In this document: positions 57,527-64,000 of the stretch, piece by piece
How the letters are laid out: every line of letters begins with the position of its first letter
Position numbering within the stretch: the first letter of the stretch is position 1
Assembly (NCBI GenBank): GCA_005402585.1
Contig: BIFP01000062.1
Location: 62,001 to 126,000, forward strand
DNA: 64,000 nt
Direction: 5' to 3'
Origin: Micromonosporaceae bacterium KJ-029
GTDB lineage: Bacteria; Actinomycetota; Actinomycetes; Mycobacteriales; Micromonosporaceae
Made by a program: the position numbers and the translations under genes
Notes under the pieces: model-generated
What the model saw: only the letters and a program-made list of their open reading frames with translations
Told to the model about the DNA's origin: nothing
The model's database searches: none

Positions 57527-58129
57527 ATGCGGATCACGAAGTACACGCACTCCTGCGTCCGGCTCGAACACGACGGCGCGGTCCTCGTCATCGACCCCGG
57601 TACGTGGAGCGAACCGCGTGCCCTGGCCGGAGCGGACGCCGTGCTGGTCAGCCACGAGCACGCCGACCACGTCGACGTCCTGCGGCTGGCCGGCCTGGGT
57701 GTGCCGGTCTTCGCGCCGGAGGGTGCCGTGCTGCCGGAACTGGCCGCGTTGCCGGTGACCCGGGTTCGCGCGGGGGAGCGGTTCACCGCCGCCGGTCTCG
57801 ACGTGACCGCGGTCGGCGGGCGGCACGCCACCATCCACGGCGGGCAGCCCGACTGCGTCAACCTCGGCTACCTCGTCGCCGACTCGGTCTACCACCCGGG
57901 TGACTCGCTGCACCCGCCGGGCCGGCCGGTGCGGACGCTGCTGGTTCCCGCGCAGGCGTCCTGGCTCAAGCTGACCGAGGCGATCGACTTCGCCACCGAG
58001 GTCGGCGCGGCCGAGGTCTTCCCGATCCACGACGCCCAGCTCAACGAGCGCGGCCTGGCCAGCGTCAACGGCTGGTTCACCGAGACGGTCACCGGCTACC
58101 GCCACCTCGCGCCCGGCGAGACGGCCTGA
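57527..58129 (+). CDS. MBL-fold metallo-hydrolase (UlaG-like)
   Basis: A 200-residue cytoplasmic hydrolase. The zinc motif HEHADH (in LVSHEHADHVDVL, near residue 45) is intact, with later ligands in YHPGDSL and PIHDAQL. It resembles the L-ascorbate-6-phosphate lactonase-like branch by length and pattern. The substrate is unknown. It starts 42 bases after the MarR gene and may be co-transcribed. Confidence 0.85.
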   Translation: MRITKYTHSCVRLEHDGAVLVIDPGTWSEPRALAGADAVLVSHEHADHVDVLRLAGLGVPVFAPEGAVLPELAALPVTRVRAGERFTAAGLDVTAVGGRHATIHGGQPDCVNLGYLVADSVYHPGDSLHPPGRPVRTLLVPAQASWLKLTEAIDFATEVGAAEVFPIHDAQLNERGLASVNGWFTETVTGYRHLAPGETA

Positions 58130-58238
58130 CCTGGCGGTCCCGGCGGCGGATCCGAAGGCCCGAGCGCGCGACGGTACGCCGGACACCGCGCGGCGGGCCG
58201 TCTACGCTCAGGCCACCCGCCAGGTCAGGAGGCGCACC

Positions 58239-59108
58239 ATGAGTAGCGACAAGGTGTCCACGCTGATGCCGGCCGTGTTCTTCGGCCACGGCAGCCCGAT
58301 GAACGCGCTGGAACTCAACCGGTACACGTCCGCGTGGCGGACCTTCGGCCGGTCGGTGCCGCGGCCCCGGGCGATCCTGGTGGTGTCGGCCCACTGGTAC
58401 ATCGGCGCCACCGCCGTCACCGCCATGCCACGGCCACGGACGATCCACGACTTCTACGGCTTCCCGCAGGAGCTGTTCGACGTGCGGTACCCGGCGCCGG
58501 GCCTGCCCGAACTGGCCGAGGAGATCAGCGACGTCGTCCACCCGACCTGGGTGGGGGCGGACACCGACTCCTGGGGCATCGACCACGGCACCTGGTCGGT
58601 GCTGGTACACGCCTTTCCCGAGGCGGACATTCCCGTCGTCCAGCTGAGCATCAACGCGTTCAAGGGCCTGGACTACCACCTGGAACTGGGCGCGAAGCTG
58701 GCGCCGCTGCGGGAGCGGGGAGTGCTGGTGGTGGCCAGCGGCAACGTGGTGCACAACCTCGGCGGCGTCAATCCCCGGATGGTCGACCAGGGGTTCGACT
58801 GGGCGCAGCGGTTCGACGAGGCGGCGAAGGAGGTCATGCTCGGTGAGCCGACCGAGGCGACCACGTTGGACGCTCACCGCGACTTCGGTGTCGCGGTGCC
58901 GACGCCGGACCATTTCATTCCACTGCTCTACCTGGCCGGTCTGGCCGGGGCCGGCGGCGAGGGGGCGGACGTGCTGGTGGACGGGTACGCCTACGGGTCG
59001 CTGTCGATGACCGCCTACACGGTGGGCAGGCCCGGCCGGTCCGGGGAGCCGTTGGGCGGGGCGCCCACGTTGCCCGACGGTGTACCGGCCGACTCAGCCA
59101 ACATCTGA
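58239..59108 (+). CDS. DODA-type extradiol ring-cleavage dioxygenase (YgiD-like)
   Basis: A 289-residue metal-dependent dioxygenase of the LigB class III family, related to 4,5-DOPA dioxygenase. Metal-binding His are in FFGHGSPMNAL (near 17) and VSAHWYIGA (near 52), with further conserved His in IDHGTWSVL and TPDHFIPLLYLAG. It would open a catechol-type ring, with L-DOPA or a related catechol as the likely class of substrate. AGGAGG lies before the ATG. Confidence 0.87.
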   Translation: MSSDKVSTLMPAVFFGHGSPMNALELNRYTSAWRTFGRSVPRPRAILVVSAHWYIGATAVTAMPRPRTIHDFYGFPQELFDVRYPAPGLPELAEEISDVVHPTWVGADTDSWGIDHGTWSVLVHAFPEADIPVVQLSINAFKGLDYHLELGAKLAPLRERGVLVVASGNVVHNLGGVNPRMVDQGFDWAQRFDEAAKEVMLGEPTEATTLDAHRDFGVAVPTPDHFIPLLYLAGLAGAGGEGADVLVDGYAYGSLSMTAYTVGRPGRSGEPLGGAPTLPDGVPADSANI

Positions 59109-59122
59109 GCCGGCCCATAACT

Positions 59123-59179
59123 GCAAGGAAGGGCCCCCTGTTAACGCCTCGTGTAGTAGCGGGGCCCCCTCTTAACGCC
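59123..59179. repeat. Intergenic GGGGCCC/GTTAAC repeat, copy 2 (inverted)
   Basis: GCAAGGAAGGGCCCCCTGTTAAC followed by GTAGCGGGGCCCCCTCTTAAC is the reverse complement, with small changes, of the element at 22767-22820. It sits just before a gene remnant. Confidence 0.7.
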
Positions 59180-59182
59180 GGG

Positions 59183-59345
59183 TCGGACTTCCTGCACCTG
59201 GACATCGGGCAGGCGCCGGCGGGTGGGCGGGCCTCCTGGCACTGCCGGCGGCCGTACCCGCCCGGCCTGGTCCTCGGGTACGCGGCCAACTCCGCCTCGG
59301 CCATCGAGGAGGGCATCGCGACCATCGCCGCCGCCCGCCGCCGTC
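59183..59345 (+). pseudogene. C-terminal remnant of a MocR/aminotransferase-type gene
   Basis: The plus strand reads DFLHLDIGQAPAGGRASWHC, then PYPPGLVLGYAANSASAIEEG and IATIAAARR, without a start. The segment around LVLGYAANSASAIEEGI resembles the C-terminal end of PLP-dependent MocR-type regulators. About 50 codons remain between the intergenic repeat and the next gene's stop. It looks like a 3' relic left by a deletion. Confidence 0.45.
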
Positions 59346-60219
59346 AGCCGACGGTGATCGGGGCGTGGAGTAGTCGCAGTGCCTCCTCGGTGGTGGCCGC
59401 CCCGGCGGGCAGCAGCGGTAGCCGTACGGCCGGGGTGGGGATGCGGCCCTGGGCGTGCAGGACCGCCTTGATCACGGTCGGGTTGGGTTCGGCGAACAGC
59501 GCCGCGGACAGGGCCGCGAGCCGGTGCCCGAGCGGCCGGGCCCGGCCGGCGTGACCGGTGCGCCACGCGTCGACCAGCGCCACGAAGTCGGCGGTGGCGA
59601 CGTGGGCCGAAGCGACGATGCCGCCGTGCGCGCCGAGGGCGAGCAGGGGCGACAGGACGACGTCCTCGCCGCCGAGCACCGCGAAGCCGGGCGGCACGTC
59701 GGCGAGGAACCCGACGGTCGTCGCGTCGATCCCACCCACCGCGTGCTTGACCCCGATGACACCGGGCAGGCCGGCGAGCCGGCGCAACGCGTCCGTGCCC
59801 AGCCGCTGCCCGGTGCGGTACGGGACGTGGTAGGCCACCAGCGGTACCGGACTCGCCGACGCCAGGTGGGCGAAGTGGGCCAGCACGCCCTCCTCGCCGG
59901 GGCGCAGGAACGGCGGCACCAGGCACAGCGCGGCGGTCGCCTCCGGGCGGTGGGCCAGCGCGCGCAACGCGGTCGCGGTGTGCGCGCCGACCAGCAGTCG
60001 CGCCGAACGCTCCCGGCAGACCTGGGCGACGACGTCGACCACGGTCCGCCGTTCCGCGTCGGTCAGCGCGTCGGGCTCGGCGGTGGTGCCGAGGGCGACG
60101 ACTCCGGTGGCGCCGGCGTCGAGCACCTGGTGGGCGAGCCCGGTCAGGGCGTCGGTGGCGACGGCTCCGCACTCGTCGAAAGGCGTGATCAGCGGAACGT
60201 ACAGGCCGGTGAGTGTCAT
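59344..60219 (-). CDS. Dihydrodipicolinate synthase family (DapA-like) lyase
   Basis: A 291-residue Schiff-base aldolase/lyase. LGTTAEPDALTDAERR is the pyruvate-binding GTTGE-like loop (Ala replaces Gly), YHVPYRTG holds the catalytic Tyr, and GVKHAVGG the Schiff-base Lys. The altered loop and solitary position suggest a catabolic member such as an N-acetylneuraminate- or ketodeoxysugar-type lyase, not the lysine-pathway enzyme. ATG 60219 is chosen over the longer open frame. Divergent from a LysR gene. Confidence 0.82.
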   Translation of the reverse strand: MTLTGLYVPLITPFDECGAVATDALTGLAHQVLDAGATGVVALGTTAEPDALTDAERRTVVDVVAQVCRERSARLLVGAHTATALRALAHRPEATAALCLVPPFLRPGEEGVLAHFAHLASASPVPLVAYHVPYRTGQRLGTDALRRLAGLPGVIGVKHAVGGIDATTVGFLADVPPGFAVLGGEDVVLSPLLALGAHGGIVASAHVATADFVALVDAWRTGHAGRARPLGHRLAALSAALFAEPNPTVIKAVLHAQGRIPTPAVRLPLLPAGAATTEEALRLLHAPITVG

Positions 60220-60255
60220 GCCTCCAGCCTCGGCGTACCGACGCTGAAGAACCAG

Positions 60256-60273
60256 TTCGGCCTCGTCAACGAA
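60256..60273. promoter_or_regulatory. LysR-type binding site candidate
   Basis: TTCG-N10-CGAA lies in the 70-base gap between the divergent DapA-like and LysR genes, 16 bases before the LysR start. It is an interrupted palindrome in the style of T-N11-A boxes. Confidence 0.4.
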
Positions 60274-60289
60274 AACGTAAGCTGAGCTG

Positions 60290-61252
60290 ATGCTTGACGT
60301 GCGTCGCCTGCGGCTGCTGCGGGATCTGGCCCACCTGGGCACGATCGCCGCCGTCGCCGAGGCCCACACCTACACGGCGTCCGCCGTCTCCCAGCAGCTG
60401 GCGGCGTTGCAGCGGGAGGCGGGCGTGCGGCTGCTGGAGCGGGCCGGACGGCGGGTGGCGCTCACCCCCACCGGCGCCGCCCTGGTCCGGCACACCGAGG
60501 TCGTCCTCGCCGCCCTGGAAGCGGCCGAGGCCACCCTCGCCGCCGGGCGCGACGGGCTCTCCGGTGGCGTACGCATCGGCGCCTTTCCCAGCGCCGTACG
60601 CACCCTGCTGCCGGCGGCCCTGGTGGCGCTGTCCCGCGAGCACCCCGCGCTCGATCTCACGGTCACCGAACTCGACCCGGTCGCCGTGCCCGCCGCGCTG
60701 CGTCAGCGGCGGCTGGACGTGGCGTTGACGCACGACTACGACATCGTGCCGGCCGAGCCGGACCCGGCGCTGGACTCGACCCCGCTGCTGAACGAGACGG
60801 TCTTCCTCGCCGTGCCGGCCGCCCATGATCCGCCAGGTCGGCAGGACGAGCGCACCGACCCGGTCGCCGGCGCCCGGGACGCGGACTGGATCGTCGGGAC
60901 GCCCGGCACCCTGTGCCACGCCGTGGCCATGCATGCCTGCCAGGCGGCCGGCTACCAGCCCGTGGTGCGGCACCGGGCCGACGACTTCACGGCCCTGCTC
61001 GCCCTGGTGGCCGCCGGCCAGGGCGTCGGCCTGGTACCGGAGTTGGCGCTGAGCCATCCGCTCCCGCCGGTCACGCTGCTTCCGCTGGCGCTTCGGCGGC
61101 GTACCAGCGTCGCCTACCGCAGGGGAGCGGCCGACCACCCGGCGGTGGCCGCCTGCGTCGCCGCGCTCCGGACCGCCGCCGCCAGCATCACCGCCGATCG
61201 GCCCCCCACCGACCCGCCGACCGCCACCGACCCGCCCAACGCCAGCGGGTAG
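60290..61252 (+). CDS. LysR-family transcriptional regulator
   Basis: A 320-residue regulator. The N-terminal helix-turn-helix (LRLLRDLAHLGTIAAVAEAH, TYTASAVSQQLAALQREAGV) is intact, followed by the substrate-binding-protein-like effector domain (GGVRIGAFPSAVRTLLPAAL). It is divergent from the DapA-like lyase and probably controls it in response to its substrate. Confidence 0.9.
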   Translation: MLDVRRLRLLRDLAHLGTIAAVAEAHTYTASAVSQQLAALQREAGVRLLERAGRRVALTPTGAALVRHTEVVLAALEAAEATLAAGRDGLSGGVRIGAFPSAVRTLLPAALVALSREHPALDLTVTELDPVAVPAALRQRRLDVALTHDYDIVPAEPDPALDSTPLLNETVFLAVPAAHDPPGRQDERTDPVAGARDADWIVGTPGTLCHAVAMHACQAAGYQPVVRHRADDFTALLALVAAGQGVGLVPELALSHPLPPVTLLPLALRRRTSVAYRRGAADHPAVAACVAALRTAAASITADRPPTDPPTATDPPNASG

Positions 61253-61267
61253 GTCGGCACCGGCCGC

Positions 61268-63643
61268 TCAGCCCGCCCTGGTCTCCGGAGCGCGTTCGCC
61301 GCTCAGCCGGGCGTCCGCCGCCTGCTGGCCGTCGTCGTCGCCGGCCGCCTCGCAGATCGCCGCCGCGTCGACCCAGTGCTGCCGAGCCTCGCGGTCGTCG
61401 CCCAGTGCCGCCGCCGCGTCGCCCAGGTGCAGCAGCGTCCGCCCCAGCCCGGCGCCCGGCCGGCCGCCCTCGCGCAGCCGCCGGCTCTCGGCCAGCAGCC
61501 GGTACGCCTGGCGGGCCTGGCCCGGGGTCACCGCCAGCAGCGCCGCCCCCGCGTTGAGCAGCGCGGCCGCCCGGTTGGTGGGATCGGTGACCGCCTCGTA
61601 CTCACGCAGCGCCGCCCGCCACGCCTGCGCGGCGTCGAGGTGCTCGCCCATCGCCGAGTGCACCAGCACCAGGTTGGTCAGCGCCGCCGCGTAGCCCCGC
61701 GAGTCCCCGAGGGAGCGGAACGCGTTCGCCGCCCGGACCAGCAGGTCGTGAGCGGTCTCCGGCTCGCCCCGCGCCAGCCGCGCCGCACCCAGCCCCAGGT
61801 CGCTGAGGGCCTGGCCGGCCCGATCGGTAGCCGCCCGGTGCCGGCGGGACAGCTCCAGGTGTTCCACCGCCTCGTCGAGCCGGCCGAGATCGAGCAGCGC
61901 CAGCCCGAGGTTCATCCGGGCCTGGGCGGTGCCCCGCCGCCCTCGGCCGCTGACCGCCAGGCTGAGCGCCCCCACCGCGCCGCGCGGGTCGTGCCGGCGG
62001 CGCAGCAGCACCCCCAGCTCGTTGTGCGCCCAGCCGGCGATCTCCGGTCGGTCCTGCGCGGTGGGGTTGGCCAGTACGGTCTGGCACACCTCCTCCCACT
62101 CGTCCAACCGCTCGGCGTGCGCGAGCCAGCCGGACAGCGCCACGGCCAGCCGGAACCACCAGCGCCGCACCCGGCGTGGCAGCGTCTCCACCGCGCCGGC
62201 CGGCACCTTCACCACCGCCAGCAGCAGCTCCTGGTGCAGGTCGAACCAGCCGTACGGGTCGTCGTCGGGCAGCCGGTGGTCCCGATCCAGCAGGCCACCC
62301 ACCGCCAGCCCGGCCACGTGCCGCTCGGCCCGCCGGGCCAGGCACCGGGTCAGCCGCGCCTGCCCGCTCACCCGGTGCCGCACCCGCTTGGCCTCGCGCA
62401 GGTGTATCCGGGCGTACGCGGCGAGCAGCGGCCGCACCTCGTACCGGTCGCCGGGTGCGCCGGCGATGAACGCGCCGTCGGCCAGTTCGTCCAGCAGCGC
62501 GGCGACCCGTTCCGGGCGGCGCCGGGCCAGCGCGGCGATGGTCGGCCGGTCCAGCGGCACCGGACTCAGCGACAGCAGCCGCCACAACCGACCGGCCTCA
62601 CCGCTCAACGCGTGGTACGCGGTGTCTCGGGCGGTGACCAGCCCGGTCACCGGGGAGACACCGACCCGCTGGTGCGGCGGCGTGTCGGCGGCGCGGCGCA
62701 GCGCCTGCAGCACGTCGGCCGGCCGCCAGCCGTGCTGCGCTGTCCGTCGTCCCAGCTCGGTCACGGTGCGCGGCTGCCGCCCGCACAGCTCGACGATGGC
62801 GCGTACCGCCGGGTCGGTGCGGGGATCCGGCCGGTGCGGGCGGGCGACCGGGGCGGTGGCACCCGCGTCGGCGAACATCTCCACCGCGTCGTCGACGCCC
62901 GGCTCGGCCAGCCAGTACGCCACCACCCCGTCGAGGGCGGCGAGCCGGCCGGTGCCCGCCAGCAGCAGCCGGCAGGTCCGGGCGGTCGGCGGCAGCAGCG
63001 GCCGGACCTGGGCCGGATCGTCCACGTTGTCCAGCACCAGGAGCACCTTGCGGCCGTCGAGCTGGCCGCGCAGCTCGTCGGCGGCGTCGGCGAGATCGTC
63101 CGGCCGGCCGGACCGTGGTGGCGTGGTACCGAGGATGCGGGCCAGCGCCGACAGGACCTCCCGGGGCGAGCGGGCCCGGCCGCCCCGGCGCAGGTCGAGG
63201 TAGTACTGCCCGTCGGGGAAGTCCGTCCGGCACAGGTTGGCCGCCTGGATGGCGCACCAGGAGGTGCCCACCGCCCGACGACCAACCACGGCCACGGCGT
63301 GCTCCGGGGCCAGTAGCGTCACCACGGCCTCCACCTGCCCGCGTCGGCCGGTGAACCCGGCCGGCCAGGGCAGCGTGGGCGCCGTACTGGTCGGCGAGGT
63401 GTCGTCGGCGGCTCCCGCCTGCTCCCGTTGGCGGCGCCGCCACTCCACCACGCACAGCGCGGCCACGCCGATGACCACCAGGCCGAGGCTGGCCGAGCCG
63501 ACGACGGTGACGAACAGCTCGGAGAGCAGATTGCCGGCGGCGTTGCCGAGCACGGCGGTGACCGCTCCGCCGGCCACCCCGCCGACGGTGAGCAGGACGC
63601 TCAGCAGCCGGGGCCGGCGGGCATCCCGCTCGGCCGGGGTCAC
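61268..63643 (-). CDS. Membrane-anchored NB-ARC/TPR-type protein with degenerate P-loop
   Basis: A 791-residue protein. Two membrane helices near the N-terminus (LLSVLLTVGGVAGGAVTAVL, SASLGLVVIGVAALCVVEW) precede an NB-ARC-like ATPase region. Its Walker A reads VVGRRAVGTSWCA, with Thr127 where Lys is expected, while Walker B (KVLLVLDNVDD) is intact. The C-terminal 300 residues are TPR repeats (AQARMNLGLALLDLGRLDEA, AGLGRTLLHLGDAAAALGDD). GTG 63643 overlaps the upstream permease stop (GTGA). A scaffold or signalling role without ATP hydrolysis is suggested. Confidence 0.8.
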   Translation of the reverse strand: MTPAERDARRPRLLSVLLTVGGVAGGAVTAVLGNAAGNLLSELFVTVVGSASLGLVVIGVAALCVVEWRRRQREQAGAADDTSPTSTAPTLPWPAGFTGRRGQVEAVVTLLAPEHAVAVVGRRAVGTSWCAIQAANLCRTDFPDGQYYLDLRRGGRARSPREVLSALARILGTTPPRSGRPDDLADAADELRGQLDGRKVLLVLDNVDDPAQVRPLLPPTARTCRLLLAGTGRLAALDGVVAYWLAEPGVDDAVEMFADAGATAPVARPHRPDPRTDPAVRAIVELCGRQPRTVTELGRRTAQHGWRPADVLQALRRAADTPPHQRVGVSPVTGLVTARDTAYHALSGEAGRLWRLLSLSPVPLDRPTIAALARRRPERVAALLDELADGAFIAGAPGDRYEVRPLLAAYARIHLREAKRVRHRVSGQARLTRCLARRAERHVAGLAVGGLLDRDHRLPDDDPYGWFDLHQELLLAVVKVPAGAVETLPRRVRRWWFRLAVALSGWLAHAERLDEWEEVCQTVLANPTAQDRPEIAGWAHNELGVLLRRRHDPRGAVGALSLAVSGRGRRGTAQARMNLGLALLDLGRLDEAVEHLELSRRHRAATDRAGQALSDLGLGAARLARGEPETAHDLLVRAANAFRSLGDSRGYAAALTNLVLVHSAMGEHLDAAQAWRAALREYEAVTDPTNRAAALLNAGAALLAVTPGQARQAYRLLAESRRLREGGRPGAGLGRTLLHLGDAAAALGDDREARQHWVDAAAICEAAGDDDGQQAADARLSGERAPETRAG

Positions 63644-64000
63644 CGCACACCTCCGGCGACCAGACCGGCGACGACGTGCCGGCGGGCCAGCACGAACACC
63701 AGCACCGGCAGGACCGAGGCGAGTACGCAGCCGGCGGCGAGTGTGCCGCTGCCGGCGACGAACCCGCGGGTCTGTTCGGACAGGAACAACCCGAGCGGGG
63801 CGCCGTCGGGGCTGCTGAACAGCAGTCCCACCGCCAGGTCGTTCCACACCTGGACGAACTCCAGCACGGCCACCGCCAGCACCGCGGTGCGGTTGTGCCG
63901 CACCAGCCGGCGCAGCGTGCCCCACCAGTGCCGCCCGCCGACCCGGGCCGCGCGGACCTGGTCGGCGGGCAGGTCGGCGAACGCGTTGCGCAGCACCAGC
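63640..64000 (-). CDS. Sugar ABC transporter permease (MalG type), 3' part only
   Basis: The C-terminal 120 residues of a MalG-like permease whose start lies beyond the window end. The visible part has LRNAFADLPADQVRAARVGG, corresponding to the EAA loop, and two membrane helices (AVLAVAVLEFVQVWNDLAVG, LASVLPVLVFVLARRHVVAG) with the usual short tail. Its stop overlaps the start of the NB-ARC/TPR gene, an odd pairing of transporter and signalling protein. Confidence 0.8.
   Translation of the reverse strand, partial: LVLRNAFADLPADQVRAARVGGRHWWGTLRRLVRHNRTAVLAVAVLEFVQVWNDLAVGLLFSSPDGAPLGLFLSEQTRGFVAGSGTLAAGCVLASVLPVLVFVLARRHVVAGLVAGGVR

Noticed and set aside
1..64000. tRNA, rRNA and insertion-sequence genes
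   Set aside because: No cloverleaf-like segment, ribosomal RNA core or transposase was recognised on either strand.

Overview
The window is very GC-rich DNA with dense genes, ATGA/GTGA stop-start overlaps, many GTG starts, Tat and lipoprotein signals, a PknB-type kinase, F420-type luciferase-like oxidoreductase, lycopene cyclase and a Lys/Ala-rich H1-like protein. This points to a filamentous actinomycete, most likely Micromonosporaceae (Micromonospora or close relative). The short GC-rich intergenic repeats fit that, but no marker gene settles the genus. I see no rRNA, tRNA, CRISPR array or insertion sequence.

Layout. (1) 1-6.4 kb: sugar-acid catabolic operon: two ABC permeases, galactonate dehydratase, KDPG-type aldolase, PfkB-type KDG kinase, mannonate-dehydratase-like enzyme and gluconokinase. 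Galactonate, mannonate and gluconate would be taken up and channelled to pyruvate plus triose phosphate. An 80-bp repeat splits the aldolase/kinase junction. (2) 6.4-8.5 kb, minus strand: ABC-2 type exporter (ATPase, permease, small membrane protein), divergent from the next block. (3) 8.9-20.8 kb: a thiazole/oxazole- and dehydroamino-acid-forming RiPP cluster. It has a leader-binding cyclodehydratase partner, THREE consecutive precursor peptides whose 30-residue cores are almost only Ser, Cys and Thr, a YcaO cyclodehydratase, a double-domain FMN dehydrogenase, a split LanB-type dehydratase and a membrane M50 protease. No separate pyridine synthase is visible. This is the main candidate for an undescribed system.

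(4) 20.9-31.7 kb: acyl-CoA ligase; a GntR-controlled sterol desaturase/lysoplasmalogenase operon with a perfect palindromic operator; DinB polymerase with a near-consensus SOS box; an IMPase-family protein; a Tat-exported amidase; and remnants of decayed genes. (5) 32-45.2 kb: Ser/Thr kinase, mechanosensitive-channel-like protein, MFS pump, YchJ, H1-like protein, secreted lysozyme-like protein, serpin, lycopene cyclase, RNase HI, pentapeptide-repeat protein, with several perfect terminator hairpins. (6) 45.4-52.5 kb: large secreted BNR/sortilin-like beta-propeller protein followed by a sugar ABC transporter operon in the order permease, binding lipoprotein, ATPase, permease. (7) 52.6-61.3 kb: GNAT, RtcB RNA ligase with archease tail-to-tail, LLM oxidoreductase-hemerythrin fusion divergent from a MarR regulator, MBL hydrolase, DODA-type dioxygenase, DapA-like lyase divergent from a LysR regulator. 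(8) 61.3-64 kb: membrane-anchored NB-ARC/TPR-like protein with a damaged P-loop and the 3' part of another sugar permease.

Functions are read from motifs and family knowledge; no search was run. Start codons were chosen by ribosome-binding site and overlap, and the text says where they differ from the longest frame.
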